DNA of 64,000 nt from Prauserella salsuginis (GCF_024648885.1 NZ_JANBBF010000002.1:1-64000), one strand, 5' to 3'. Shown: positions 42,312 to 51,845, counted from the first letter of the stretch. The notes: generated from the sequence alone by a model not told the origin. Program-made: numbers and translations.

Positions 42312-44228
42312 ATGTCCCCCGTGCCCCGCGACTTCTCGGACGACGACACCGGTCCGGTACTGCCCGAACCGATCCCGCCCCACGGCGGGCCTCCCGGCAG
42401 GCCTGGCGGGAGATCGCCTGGCGGGAGATCACTGCCCCGGGACGAGGATGCGGGCGACGGCGAGGCGCCGCGGCTCCCCGCCCGCCGGCGCAGGCCCGGA
42501 ACCACGGGCGGGGAGCCAGGCCGGTCCGGCACACCCGGTGACGACGACCGCGGCGCGCCCGCCTCGGACACCACGGCTCGCCGGGAGCCCCGTGAACCGG
42601 CGCCGCGCGCTGCCCGCGTACGGAGGCCTGCGCCGGATGCGCGCCGCTCCGGCGCCGAGTCCGCCCCCACGCGGCCGCGCGAGGCCGCCCGGCGTCGCGA
42701 TCCCGCGCGGCAGTCCAGGACGGCCGGGGCCGGTGAGACCTCCCGGCCGGGCAGGACCGAGCGCGCAACGTCGCCCGACGCCGGACACGGACACGGACAC
42801 GGACACGGACACGGACACGGACACGGACACGGAGATGACCCTGCGGCACCGGCGTCGCGCCCGGTGCGGATCCTGCTGGCGTCACTGCTCGCGCCCTTCG
42901 CGCTCGCCGCACTGGCCGCCGTGATGCTGCTGTACCCGTGGGGCGAACCGGACGTCACCGGGCACGCGGTCGGTGAGCCCGTCCAGGGCGAGGTCGTCTC
43001 GGCGGAACTCGGGCCGTGCCTGTCGCCGGGGCAGGTGCAGGTCGGCGACCCCGCGGACGGCGGCCGGTGCCAGGCGGTGCAGATCACGCTCACCGACGGA
43101 CCGGCCGACGGCCTCACGATCACGCAGAATCTGCCCGCCGGCGACGGCAACCCGCGGTTCGCGGCGGGTGACGCCGTGGTGCTGGCCTACAGCGGCGCCG
43201 ACCCCCAGGCCGGCTCCTCGTACCAGGTGCAGGACTTCCAGCGCGGACTGCCGCTCGCGCTGCTGGCCGGTCTGTTCGCTCTCGCGGTCGTGGTGCTGGG
43301 CCGGTGGCGGGGTGTCGCGGCGCTCGGCGCGCTCGCCGTGACGGCCGCGATCATCGGCCTGTTCGTGCTGCCGTCGATCCTGCACGGCGCCGACCCGCTG
43401 CTCGTCGCGATCGCGGGTGCCGGACTGATCATGTTCGTCGCGCTGTACACGACGCACGGTCTGTCGGCGCGCACGTCGGCCGCGGTGCTCGGGACGATGG
43501 TGAGCCTGACGCTGATCGGCTTGCTCGCTGCGGTGTTCGCGGGCGGCGCGCGGCTGACCGGCCTGGACGAGAACACCTCGACGCTGATCGGTTCCCTCGG
43601 GCACAGCATCGATGCCCGAGGGCTGCTGCTGGCAGGGATCGTCATCGGCGCGCTCGGCGTGCTCGACGACGTCACGGTCACCCAGGCCAGCGCGGTGTGG
43701 GAGCTGCACCGTGCGAACCCGCGTCAGTCGTGGCGGGAGCTGTACGGCGCCGCGCTGCGGATCGGGCGCGCCCACGTCGGATCCGCCGTCAACACGCTGG
43801 TGATGGCCTACGCCGGTGCGGCCCTGCCCACGTTGCTGCTGGCGTCGCTGTCGGACGTCGGGCTCGGGTCGATTCTCACGTCGCAGGAGCTGGCCGCCGA
43901 GATCGTGCGCACGCTCGCGGGCAGCATCGGCATCATCGCCGCCGTGCCCGTGACCACCCTGCTCGCGGCGTTGATCGTCGTGCGGGAGACGAACCACGCC
44001 CCGCCGGCCGCCGCGGGCCGCCCCGATCCCGGCGGAGACGATCCCGACGGAGACGATGCGGCCGGTGTGCTCCCGGGGGACGCACGCGGGGACGGACGCG
44101 GGGACGGACCCGACGAGCCGCACGCTGATCCCGGCGGGCGCGATGGTTCCGGCGGGCGCGATGGTTCCGGCGGGCGCGATGGTTCCGGCGGTCGCGATCG
44201 TCACAACAGTCACACGCGTCACTCCTGA
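42312..44228 (+). CDS. YibE/F family membrane protein with repetitive tails
   Basis: A 638-residue protein. Residues 1-180 are low-complexity (Arg/Pro/Asp) and include eight Gly-His pairs at about 158-173. The YibE/F core follows: a first membrane helix, an external beta domain (GEPVQGEVVSAEL, VQDFQRGLPLAL), and about seven more helices with LGVLDDVTVTQASAVWEL and SAVNTLVMAYAGAALP, the family signature. The C-terminus is Gly/Asp-rich with GGRDGS repeats encoded by 18-bp DNA repeats. Transport substrate unknown. ATG 42312 is used; GTG 42321 is also possible. It is divergent from aspS. Confidence 0.85.
   Translation: MSPVPRDFSDDDTGPVLPEPIPPHGGPPGRPGGRSPGGRSLPRDEDAGDGEAPRLPARRRRPGTTGGEPGRSGTPGDDDRGAPASDTTARREPREPAPRAARVRRPAPDARRSGAESAPTRPREAARRRDPARQSRTAGAGETSRPGRTERATSPDAGHGHGHGHGHGHGHGHGDDPAAPASRPVRILLASLLAPFALAALAAVMLLYPWGEPDVTGHAVGEPVQGEVVSAELGPCLSPGQVQVGDPADGGRCQAVQITLTDGPADGLTITQNLPAGDGNPRFAAGDAVVLAYSGADPQAGSSYQVQDFQRGLPLALLAGLFALAVVVLGRWRGVAALGALAVTAAIIGLFVLPSILHGADPLLVAIAGAGLIMFVALYTTHGLSARTSAAVLGTMVSLTLIGLLAAVFAGGARLTGLDENTSTLIGSLGHSIDARGLLLAGIVIGALGVLDDVTVTQASAVWELHRANPRQSWRELYGAALRIGRAHVGSAVNTLVMAYAGAALPTLLLASLSDVGLGSILTSQELAAEIVRTLAGSIGIIAAVPVTTLLAALIVVRETNHAPPAAAGRPDPGGDDPDGDDAAGVLPGDARGDGRGDGPDEPHADPGGRDGSGGRDGSGGRDGSGGRDRHNSHTRHS
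42783..42830 (+). repeat. Hexanucleotide microsatellite (GGACAC)8
   Basis: Eight perfect GGACAC units within the YibE/F gene encode a Gly-His run. Six-base units keep the frame, so copy-number change would vary the length of a potential metal-binding tract without breaking the protein. Confidence 0.95.
44133..44198 (+). repeat. 18-bp direct repeats near the YibE/F 3' end
   Basis: Three identical GGCGGGCGCGATGGTTCC units and a partial fourth with one change encode GGRDGS repeats at the C-terminus. The length is a multiple of three, so expansion stays in frame. Confidence 0.9.
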
Positions 44229-44330
44229 ATACAGCAGTCACGGAACCGCGGGGTGCCGCGTCCCCGGCACGCGCCGTGGGGTACGAACGGCGACGACCTC
44301 CCCACCGTCCGAGTTCCGAGCGGAGACGCC

Positions 44331-44873
44331 ATGCCGGGTCCGCGGCCCCCACACGACGAGTCACCACACCGCAGTTCCCCGAATGCCGGATCGGCGCGGA
44401 ACGGGACTCCCGAGGCCGAGCCGGGAGGACCGTCCGTATCCGTCGTCGTGCACCGGTCGCTGGCCGTGGTGCGGCAGCTCGTCGGCGCCGCCGGCGCCGC
44501 CGTCGTGCCCGGCGAGGTCCTCCGCCGCGTGACCGGCATCGCCAGGGCGGCCACCGCACTGGTGACGGGCGGCGCCGCCGTCCCGGAACTCGCCCGCGCG
44601 CTCCGCGAACTCCGGGAGACGGCCTCCCACCTCGAGCGGCTCGCCACGTTCGCGGCGGGTGAACTTCCCGAGGCGGTGTATCAGCTCGAATCGATCCGCC
44701 ACCAGCTCGACGGATTGCGACAGCAGCTCACGGCCATCGAACTGCACCTCGCCGCGCTGCACCCGGTGACGCTGCGCCCGGCGACGTCCTCCGATGACTC
44801 CGCCAGCTCCGGAGACCGCGGCAGCTCCGACGGCTCCACCAGCTCCGGAAATTCCGCCAGCTCCGACGGCTAG
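44331..44873 (+). CDS. Hypothetical coiled-coil protein
   Basis: A 180-residue soluble protein not recognised as a named family. The middle has amphipathic helices: [36 protein letters not shown] and YQLESIRHQLDGLRQQLTAI, the last a likely coiled coil. The C-terminus is a Ser/Gly/Asp-rich tail. ATG 44331 is preferred for its GCGGAG ribosome binding site; in-frame ATG 44253 is possible. It follows the YibE/F gene after 102 nt in the same direction. Its middle part loosely resembles small phasin- or granule-associated helical proteins, but that is a guess. Confidence 0.6.
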   Translation: MPGPRPPHDESPHRSSPNAGSARNGTPEAEPGGPSVSVVVHRSLAVVRQLVGAAGAAVVPGEVLRRVTGIARAATALVTGGAAVPELARALRELRETASHLERLATFAAGELPEAVYQLESIRHQLDGLRQQLTAIELHLAALHPVTLRPATSSDDSASSGDRGSSDGSTSSGNSASSDG

Positions 44874-44937
44874 GACCGCGGCGACGCGGACGACACCGGC
44901 GGCACGGCGCTGCGGCAGTTCACGGCGCCGCGGCGGT

Positions 44938-45756
44938 TCACCCCAACGAGGCCACGAACCGGCTCACCGCCTCCATCGTGAATCGCTGTGCGAGCTTGCC
45001 CTGCGGCGCCAACGAGGCGATGCGATACAGCGGCCGGTCCGCCGCCGCGTCGCCGCGCGCCTCGGACCGCAGCTGCGCCACGAGCAGCTCGGAGAAGACG
45101 AGACCGTTGGCCTCGATGTTGTCGGCCAGCGCATCCGCGAGCCGTCGCAGCGCGAGGATGCCGAGCTCCCGGCCACCCGTTCCGGCGTAGATCGCGAGGT
45201 CGACCTTCACGGCCTTGTTCGACTCCGACGTCACCAGCAGGCTGACGGTGCGCGATCCGCGCACATCGCTGAGCAGCAGCTCGATCCGCGGCGCGGTGAC
45301 CAGGTCGACGCGGCGGCTGCCCCAGCTGCGCATGACCACGGTCCGGTCTTCGAGCCAGACCTGCCGCCGGGCGTTGGACATCACCACGAATCCCAACGCG
45401 GCGGCGACGATCCCGGCGACGACGAGACCGGGGCCGAGACCGCCGATCAGTCCCGCCACACCGCCGAACGCCGCGGCGAACAGGACCACACCCACCAGGC
45501 CGGCGGCGGCCCGCTTGCGCCGGAGCTTGGCGTCCTGGCCGTAGAGGACGATCCGCTCCGGCTCGCGTGCACCGCCGTCCGCGCCGTCGTCGGTCACATT
45601 GTCGTCAGCCGCATTGTCGTCGGCTGTGACATCGTCGGCGGCGCCCCTGCCGGCCGTGCCGTCGGCGCGGGTGGCCTCGCCGTCGTCGGTGCCCCGGTCG
45701 TGCCGGCCACCGCTCACGTCCGGCAGGTCCGGGTCGGTCGGCTCCGGTTCGCTCAT
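44938..45756 (-). CDS. Membrane protein with PH-like C-terminal domain
   Basis: A 272-residue protein. The first 60 residues are acidic and disordered, with DDNxAD-type repeats. Two close membrane helices lie at about 84-125, followed by a beta-rich part (RQVWLEDRTVVMRSWGSRRVD, IELLLSDVRGSRTVSLLVTS) like membrane-bound PH-like domains, and a helical C-terminus. The ATG at 45756 overlaps the metallo-hydrolase gene by 4 nt, so the two are expressed together. Function unknown. Confidence 0.65.
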   Translation of the reverse strand: MSEPEPTDPDLPDVSGGRHDRGTDDGEATRADGTAGRGAADDVTADDNAADDNVTDDGADGGAREPERIVLYGQDAKLRRKRAAAGLVGVVLFAAAFGGVAGLIGGLGPGLVVAGIVAAALGFVVMSNARRQVWLEDRTVVMRSWGSRRVDLVTAPRIELLLSDVRGSRTVSLLVTSESNKAVKVDLAIYAGTGGRELGILALRRLADALADNIEANGLVFSELLVAQLRSEARGDAAADRPLYRIASLAPQGKLAQRFTMEAVSRFVASLG

Positions 45757-46550
45757 GATCGCCTCTCTCCGGTTTCTCGGGCCGGTGCCGTTCCGCGCGG
45801 GGCGGCAGGGGCCGCACCGGTCCGGCCGAGCGCGTCCGCTCCGCCCGCGGCGCCGCCCACCCCGACGGGACCGCCGTCGGATGCGGCCAGCCAGGGATTC
45901 GACGCCTTCTCCTGTCCCATGGTCGTACTCCGGCCGTGCCCCGGCAGCAGTACCGCGGCGTCGTCGAGTACCTCCGCCAGCATCGCCAGCGACCGGCGCA
46001 GTGCCGCCGGGTCCCCGCCTGGCAGGTCGGTGCGGCCCGCCGAGCCCGGCAGCAGCGTGTCGCCCGTGAGCGCGACCTGTCCGCCCTCCTCGGTGACGAG
46101 CCGGAACACGACGGAACCCTCGGTGTGGCCGGGCGTGTGCAGCGCCTCGATCCGCAGCCCGGCCACGTCCAGCACCGTCTCCGTCCCGCAGGCGGACGCG
46201 CCGAGTTCCCGCACCGTGTCCGGTTCGGACCACGGCCGGTCGCCGAGCCCGGCCGCGAGCTCGTCGTTCAGGGCGAGCCACGGCCTGCGCAACAGCGGCC
46301 TGTCCTCCGGCCGGATCCAGACCGGGACGTCGTAGGTGCGGGCGGCTTCGGCGGCCGTGTGCACGTGGTCCGGATGACCGTGGGTGGCCAGAATCGCGGC
46401 GGGTGTCAGTCCGTACTCGGCGACCGCCCGGTCGAGTGGTGCGCTCGCGCCCTCTCCAGGGTCGACGACCACGCACGGGCCGCCAGGACCCGGAGCGAGC
46501 AGGTAGCAGTTCGCCTGGAACGTCCCGGCCGGGAATCCTGCGACCAGCAC
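45753..46550 (-). CDS. Metallo-beta-lactamase fold hydrolase (glyoxalase II-like)
   Basis: A 265-residue hydrolase. The metal motif THGHPDHVH, LHTPGHTEGSVVF and LTGDTLLPGSAGRTD supply the dinuclear site, with a later His in VLLPGHGRST. The GTG at 46550 is fixed by GGAGGTGAG just upstream. Placed next to the cyclophilin and relA, as in Mycobacterium from memory. The enzyme probably hydrolyses thioesters; in actinobacteria that use mycothiol rather than glutathione the true substrate is uncertain. The C-terminal 40 residues are Gly/Ala-rich. Confidence 0.88.
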   Translation of the reverse strand: MLVAGFPAGTFQANCYLLAPGPGGPCVVVDPGEGASAPLDRAVAEYGLTPAAILATHGHPDHVHTAAEAARTYDVPVWIRPEDRPLLRRPWLALNDELAAGLGDRPWSEPDTVRELGASACGTETVLDVAGLRIEALHTPGHTEGSVVFRLVTEEGGQVALTGDTLLPGSAGRTDLPGGDPAALRRSLAMLAEVLDDAAVLLPGHGRSTTMGQEKASNPWLAASDGGPVGVGGAAGGADALGRTGAAPAAPRGTAPARETGERRS

Positions 46551-46663
46551 GTTCTCACCTCCGCGTCCGCGACTCCCCCAGCCTAGCGGCCCCTGTACCC
46601 GGGTCTTACAGACCGTGCCCATAGACTGCCGCCAGCCAACACGTGGGTGAACGAGGAGGCCAG

Positions 46664-47518
46664 GTGGGGACCAACCAGCAGCGCCGGGAGGCAGCGAAGC
46701 GCAAGCTGGACCGGCAGCTCGCTCGCAGGGCCGAACGCGCGAAGCGACGCAAGATCATCGGCATCGGGGCGGCCGTCGGCGTCGTCGTCCTCGCCGCGGG
46801 CCTCATCGTGGTGTTCACCGGCCAGGACGAGGACGAGGGCGCCGCGAACGCGCAGGGCGAGGCGAGTTCGAGCGCGGCCCCGTCGGAGGACGTGTCCATC
46901 CCCACCCAGCGCGTCGAGCCGGTCGAGCGCAGCGAACCGTTGCCGAACCCGACGACCTGCGAATACCCCGACAGCGGCCAGGCCGCCAAGCAGGTCGACG
47001 CGCCGAACGGGCAGAACGTGTCATCGAAGGGCACGGTCGACATCACGCTGTCGTCCACGGTCGGCGACATCCCGGTCACGCTCGACCGCTCGCTGGCGCC
47101 GTGCGCGGTCAACAGCTTCGAAAGCCTCGTCGAGCAGGACTACTACACCGACACCGCGTGTCACCGGCTCGGCACCGAGGGGCTGCAGATGCTGCAGTGC
47201 GGTGATCCGACGGGACAGGGCTCGGGCGGTCCCGGGTACACCTTCGCCGACGAGACGCACCAGGGCCTGAAGTACGGCCGCGGCATCCTCGCCATGGCCA
47301 ACGCCGGGCCCGACACCAACGGCAGCCAGTTCTTCATGGTCTACGGCGAGGCGGAGTTGCCGCCGGACTACACGGTGTTCGGCTCGATCTCCGACGAGGG
47401 CCTGAAGGTGCTCGACGAGGTCGCCCGCGCCGGCCACGACGGATCGCTCGACCCCTCCCCCGGCGGCGGCAAGCCGAACACCGAGGTCCGCTTCACCGAC
47501 GTGAGCATCAACGGCTGA
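46664..47518 (+). CDS. Membrane-anchored cyclophilin-type peptidyl-prolyl isomerase
   Basis: A 284-residue protein. The highly basic cytoplasmic start (RREAAKRKLDRQLARRAERA) is followed by one membrane helix at about 31-52, a Ser/Glu-rich linker and an external cyclophilin domain from about residue 125 with DTACHRLGTEG, GGPGYTFADE and NGSQFFMVYGEAELPPDYTVF. The conserved Arg of the HR pair is present. The GTG at 46664 follows AGGAGG. It lies divergent from the hydrolase gene, and ends in a terminator hairpin. The orthologue in Mycobacterium is called PpiB. Confidence 0.9.
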   Translation: MGTNQQRREAAKRKLDRQLARRAERAKRRKIIGIGAAVGVVVLAAGLIVVFTGQDEDEGAANAQGEASSSAAPSEDVSIPTQRVEPVERSEPLPNPTTCEYPDSGQAAKQVDAPNGQNVSSKGTVDITLSSTVGDIPVTLDRSLAPCAVNSFESLVEQDYYTDTACHRLGTEGLQMLQCGDPTGQGSGGPGYTFADETHQGLKYGRGILAMANAGPDTNGSQFFMVYGEAELPPDYTVFGSISDEGLKVLDEVARAGHDGSLDPSPGGGKPNTEVRFTDVSING

Positions 47519-47519
47519 T

Positions 47520-47567
47520 GGCCCTTCCCGGTCCCCGACACCTTGCGCGGCGGGACCGGGACGGGCC
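47520..47567. terminator. Hairpin terminator after the cyclophilin gene
   Basis: GGCCCTTCCCGGTCCC pairs with GGGACCGGGACGGGCC (one mismatch in 16) around a 16-nt loop, beginning 2 nt after the stop codon. Confidence 0.75.
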
Positions 47568-47584
47568 ACGCCGGACCGAAGAAA

Positions 47585-47770
47585 CCCCCAAGGGCACTTT
47601 GGTTGCATTGGGCGCGACGAACCTTCCCCTCGCTCGCCAACGCCACCACGGGCCTCGCCAGGCAGGGTCAATCCGTCGAACCCTCCCGAGCCCGGCCACC
47701 GGCTCTCAGTGGCACGTCGGCGCGTGGGGAGGATTCGTTGCATTGAACGCAACCAAGGTGCCCTTGGGGG
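47585..47770. repeat. Inverted pair of 37-nt elements in a convergent gap
   Basis: The left arm (47585-47621) opens CCCCCAAGGGCACTTTGG; the right arm (47734-47770) ends CCAAGGTGCCCTTGGGGG. The arms are inverted copies with 7 mismatches over 37 nt, separated by 112 nt of unremarkable sequence. The right arm also holds a smaller palindrome GTTGC-N7-GCAAC. They sit between the convergent cyclophilin and crotonase genes. Similar extragenic motifs recur in Pseudonocardiales genomes as I recall, which would make this a REP- or MITE-like element; the right arm could also end crotonase transcription. Confidence 0.8.
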
Positions 47771-47808
47771 CATCGGGCCCCTGGGCGCGCCGCAGGCGGA
47801 CAACGCAC

Positions 47809-48582
47809 TCAACGGTGGGTGAAGTTCGGCGCCCTGCGTTCGAGGAACGCCGCGACGCCCTCCGCGTAGTCCGCGCCGCGAGCGGCCTCCTCACGCAGCG
47901 CGTGCACCTCGGCGTCCGGCTCGGTCATGCCCGCGGCGATCTTGCCGATGATGCGGTTCATCCCGCGCACGGACGCCTGCGACCGCGCGCACAGCGTCGC
48001 CGCGAACTCACCGGTCTGTGTCTCGAGGTCGTCGAACACGTCGGTGATGAGGCCGATCTCGCGGGCACGGGAGGCGTCGACGAGGTTGCCCGACAGCAGC
48101 AGGTAGCGGGCCTGCGCGGGTCCCACGAGTTCGGTGAGCAGCCGCGTGGATTCGAAGTGGTAGACGATGCCCAGCTTGGCCGGAGTGATGCCGAATCGGG
48201 CGCCCGGCGCCGCGAACCGCAGATCGCACGCGACGGACAGCTGGCAGCCGCCGCCGATACAGTTGCCCTGGATCATCGCGATGCTCGGCTTGCTCGCCCC
48301 GGCCAGCGCGTCGACGGCGGCGTCGACGGCCTTGTCGTAGGTGGCGACGCCCTCCGGGGTCGACCGCAGATCGCGGAACTCCCCGATGTCCGCCCCGGCC
48401 GAGAAATGCTCGCCCTCCCCTGCCAGCACGAGCACCTTCACCGCGGGGTCGGATTCGACGGCGGCGACGACGTCCGGGATCGCCGACCACATCTCGTAGG
48501 TGATCGCGTTCATCTTGGCCGGCCGGGACAGGGTCAGGCGGGCCACGTCGCCGTCGCGGGTGAGGTCGATTCCGTCCGTCAT
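47809..48582 (-). CDS. Crotonase-superfamily protein (enoyl-CoA hydratase/isomerase-like)
   Basis: A 257-residue crotonase-fold protein. The oxyanion-hole segments FSAGADIGEF and GNCIGGGCQLSVACDLRFAA are intact. At the two positions that carry catalytic Glu in true enoyl-CoA hydratases this protein has Gln (GGGCQ) and Ala (ITPAKLG), so simple hydration of enoyl-CoA is unlikely. Isomerase, hydrolase, decarboxylase or C-C bond chemistry is more likely. It lies 30 nt past relA, reading the same way, and converges on the cyclophilin gene. Confidence 0.88.
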   Translation of the reverse strand: MTDGIDLTRDGDVARLTLSRPAKMNAITYEMWSAIPDVVAAVESDPAVKVLVLAGEGEHFSAGADIGEFRDLRSTPEGVATYDKAVDAAVDALAGASKPSIAMIQGNCIGGGCQLSVACDLRFAAPGARFGITPAKLGIVYHFESTRLLTELVGPAQARYLLLSGNLVDASRAREIGLITDVFDDLETQTGEFAATLCARSQASVRGMNRIIGKIAAGMTEPDAEVHALREEAARGADYAEGVAAFLERRAPNFTHR

Positions 48583-48612
48583 GGACGGTAAGGCTAGAAG
48601 CCCGCGGCCGGC

Positions 48613-51168
48613 TCAGGCGGCCGACGTGACCCGGTACACGTCGTAGACACCCTCGACGTTGCGCACGACCTTCAGCACGTGCCCGAGATGTTTCGGGTCG
48701 CCCATCTCGAACGTGAACTTGCTGACCGCCACGCGATCGTTCGACGTGGTGACCGATGCGGACAGGATGTTGACCTTCTCGTCGGCGAGCACCTTCGTCA
48801 CGTCGGAAAGCAGGCGGTGCCGGTCGAGCGCCTCGACCTGGATGGCCACGAGGAACACCGACGACTCCGACGGCGCCCATTCGACGTCGACGAGCCGCTC
48901 GGGCTGGCTCCGCAGGTCGTCGGCGTTGGTGCAGTCGGTGCGATGCACGCTCACCCCGCCGCCGCGAGTCACGAATCCGAGGATCTCGTCGCCGGGTACC
49001 GGGGTGCAGCAGCGGGCGAGCTTGGTCCACACGTCGCTGGCGCCGGGAACGACCACGCCGACATCGCCGGAACCGCGGCGCCGCGTGACCGTCGACGGGG
49101 TCGCCCGCTCGGCGAGTTCCTCCTCGGCCTCCTCGACACCGCCGATGAGAGCCGTGAGCCGCTGCACGACGTGCTGAGCACTCGTGTGTTTCTCCCCCAC
49201 GGCGGCGTACAGCGCGCTGATGTCGTTGTAGCGCAGTTCCTTCGCGACCGCGCTCATCGAGTCGGCCGACACGAGGCGCTGGATCGGCAATCCGACCTTG
49301 CGCACCTCCTTGGTGATGGCCTCCTTGCCCGATTCGACGGCCTCGTCGCGCCGCTCCTTCGCGAACCACTGCCGGATCTTCGCGCGGGCCTTCGGCGACC
49401 CGGCGAACTGCAGCCAGTCACGGCTCGGCCCCGCACCTTCCGCCTTCGACGTGAAGATCTCGACGACCTCGCCGTTCTCGAGCTTGCGCTCCAGCGCCAC
49501 GAGCCTGCCGTTGACGCGCGCGCCGATGCAGCGGTGGCCGACCTCGGTGTGGACGGCGTAGGCGAAGTCGACGGGTGTCGATCCGACCGGCAGTGTGACC
49601 ACGTCGCCCTTCGGCGTGAACACGAAGATCTCGCGGGTGGCGAGGTCGTAGCGCAGCGATTCGAGGAACTCGCCCGGGTCGGCGGCCTCACGCTGCCAGT
49701 CGAGCAGCTGACGCATCCAGGCCATCTCGTCGACGTCGACGGTGTTGCCACCGTGCGTCCCGCGCGTCTCCTTGTACCGCCAGTGCGCCGCGATGCCGTA
49801 CTCGGCGGTGCGGTGCATCTCGTGGGTGCGGATCTGCACCTCGAGCGGCTTTCCGTCCGGTCCGATCACCGTGGTGTGCAGCGACTGGTACACGCCGAAC
49901 CGCGGCTGGGCGATGTAGTCCTTGAACCTGCCCGGCATGGGCTGCCACAGCGCGTGCACCACACCCATGGCCGCGTAGCAGTCCCGGACGTCGTCGACCA
50001 TGATCCGCACGCCCACCAGGTCGTGGATGTCGTCGAGCTCGCGGCCGCGGACGATCATCTTCTGGTGGATCGAGTAGTAGTGCTTCGGCCTGCCCTCGAC
50101 CTTCGCGGCCACCCGGGACGCTTCGAGGTGCGAGTTCAGCTCGCCGATGACCCCGCGCAGATACGTGTCACGGGACGGGGCGCGGTCGGCGACCAGCCGC
50201 ACGATCTCGTCGTACTTCTTCGGCTGCAGGATCGCGAACGCCAGGTCCTCGAGTTCCCACTTGACCGTCGACATGCCCAGCCGGTGCGCGAGCGGCGCGA
50301 GCACCTCGAGGGTCTCCTTCGCCTTCCGGGACTGCTTCTCCGGCGGCAGGAACCGCATCGTGCGCATGTTGTGCAGCCGGTCGGCCAGCTTGATCACCAG
50401 CACCCGCGGATCGCGGGCCATCGCGATGACCATCTTGCGGATCGTCTCGGCCTCCGCCGCCGTGCCGAGCTTCACCTTGTCGAGCTTGGTGACCCCGTCG
50501 ACGAGCTGGGCGACCTTGTCGCCGAAGTCGGTGCCGAGCTGCTCGAGCGAATAGCCGGTGTCCTCGACCGTGTCGTGCAGCAGCGCCGCCACGAGCGTCG
50601 TGGTGTCCATGCCGAGCTCGGCGAGGATGGTCGCCACGGCCAGCGGGTGCGTGATGTACGGGTCACCTGACTTGCGGCGCTGGTCGCGGTGCAGGTGTTC
50701 GGCCACGTCGTAGGCGCGCTGGAGCAGGCCGAGGTCGGCACTCGGGTGGAGCTCGCGGTGGATCGCCGCCAGCGGTTCGAGAACCTGCTTGACCGGCGCG
50801 GCGCGCTGCGCGGTGATCCGCCGCGCGAGCCGCGCCCGGACGCGCCGTGTCGGCGAGGGCGCCCGCGTGGCTCCCGGCTGTGCCGCGCCCCGCGACGCCG
50901 CGGCACCGGATCCCGACCGCTCGCTGCCGTTCGTCCCCGACGAGTTCTCGGTACCGCTCCGCTGCGCGTTCGTACCGGACGTGTTGCCGCCGGTAGCCGC
51001 CGTGCTGCCCGTCGAGGTCGTGTTGCCTGTCGAGGTTGCGTTCCCGGCCGGTGCCGTGTCCCCGCTGGACGTCGAGTTCCCTGTGGACTCCGGGTTCCCG
51101 CCCTGCGCACGCGCGGGGCCGTCGCCGTCGTTCGACCGGGCTGCCACGGAATCGAGCTCTTGGCTCAC
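48613..51168 (-). CDS. relA: Bifunctional (p)ppGpp synthetase/hydrolase
   Basis: Controls the stringent response. The 851-residue protein starts with about 90 Ser/Thr/Gly/Asn-rich residues in repeats such as [10 protein letters not shown], then a hydrolase domain with HPLAVATIL and [15 protein letters not shown] (HD motif), a synthetase domain with [23 protein letters not shown] ([20 protein letters not shown]), a conserved-Cys region with [21 protein letters not shown], and a C-terminal ACT domain. Both enzymatic halves look intact. It lies 161 nt after apt. In actinobacteria it is the main Rel protein. Confidence 0.95.
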   Translation of the reverse strand: MSQELDSVAARSNDGDGPARAQGGNPESTGNSTSSGDTAPAGNATSTGNTTSTGSTAATGGNTSGTNAQRSGTENSSGTNGSERSGSGAAASRGAAQPGATRAPSPTRRVRARLARRITAQRAAPVKQVLEPLAAIHRELHPSADLGLLQRAYDVAEHLHRDQRRKSGDPYITHPLAVATILAELGMDTTTLVAALLHDTVEDTGYSLEQLGTDFGDKVAQLVDGVTKLDKVKLGTAAEAETIRKMVIAMARDPRVLVIKLADRLHNMRTMRFLPPEKQSRKAKETLEVLAPLAHRLGMSTVKWELEDLAFAILQPKKYDEIVRLVADRAPSRDTYLRGVIGELNSHLEASRVAAKVEGRPKHYYSIHQKMIVRGRELDDIHDLVGVRIMVDDVRDCYAAMGVVHALWQPMPGRFKDYIAQPRFGVYQSLHTTVIGPDGKPLEVQIRTHEMHRTAEYGIAAHWRYKETRGTHGGNTVDVDEMAWMRQLLDWQREAADPGEFLESLRYDLATREIFVFTPKGDVVTLPVGSTPVDFAYAVHTEVGHRCIGARVNGRLVALERKLENGEVVEIFTSKAEGAGPSRDWLQFAGSPKARAKIRQWFAKERRDEAVESGKEAITKEVRKVGLPIQRLVSADSMSAVAKELRYNDISALYAAVGEKHTSAQHVVQRLTALIGGVEEAEEELAERATPSTVTRRRGSGDVGVVVPGASDVWTKLARCCTPVPGDEILGFVTRGGGVSVHRTDCTNADDLRSQPERLVDVEWAPSESSVFLVAIQVEALDRHRLLSDVTKVLADEKVNILSASVTTSNDRVAVSKFTFEMGDPKHLGHVLKVVRNVEGVYDVYRVTSAA

Positions 51169-51329
51169 CCGTACCTCCAGCTCATCGCGCGCGGGTGCCT
51201 GTCCCTTCAGGGTAGACCCCGGTGCGAGCGGCTCGGCGCACCGCCGTTCACGACGGGTTCACACGCCGGCCGCGGGCCGGATCTCCGGCGCTCACCGTGC
51301 ACGGGCGAGGCGTCCCGCGCGCGGACCGG

Positions 51330-51845
51330 TCACACGGACTTCAGCACGTGCAACGGCACGTCACCGAGCCGCTCGCGGCCGCCCAGCGAGGCGAGTTCGA
51401 GCACCACAGCCACCGAACGCACCTCGGCGCCTGCGCCGGCGAGCAGCGACTGTGTCGCCGCAACCGTGCCGCCGGTGGCGAGGATGTCGTCGATGATCGC
51501 GACCCGCGCCCCGGGCCGGACCGCGTCGGCAGGCAGCTCGAGTGTCGCGGTGCCGTACTCGAGTGCGTAGTCGATGCTGCCCCCGACCGAGGGCAGCTTG
51601 CCCGCCTTGCGCACGAGCGTCACGCCGACGCCCTTCGCATACGCCACGGCAGCGGCCAGCACGAACCCACGCGCTTCCACCGCCGCCAGCTGATCGACGT
51701 CGCCGACCGCCTCGGCCAGCGCGTCGACCACGGTGGCGAACGCCTTCGGGTCTCCGAACAGCGGTGTCAGATCGCGGAACACCACGCCCGGTTCGGGGAA
51801 GTCCGGCAACTCGGCGATCAGCTCGAGCGCCTCGTCGAGGTTCAT
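51330..51845 (-). CDS. apt: Adenine phosphoribosyltransferase
   Basis: Salvages adenine with PRPP. The 171-residue protein has FPEPGVVFRDLTPLF, AAVEARGFVLAAAVA, LVRKAGKLP and the PRPP motif VAIIDDILATGGTVAAT. Its start overlaps the secF stop by 4 nt. The secD-secF-apt-relA order is conserved in actinobacteria. Confidence 0.95.
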   Translation of the reverse strand: MNLDEALELIAELPDFPEPGVVFRDLTPLFGDPKAFATVVDALAEAVGDVDQLAAVEARGFVLAAAVAYAKGVGVTLVRKAGKLPSVGGSIDYALEYGTATLELPADAVRPGARVAIIDDILATGGTVAATQSLLAGAGAEVRSVAVVLELASLGGRERLGDVPLHVLKSV

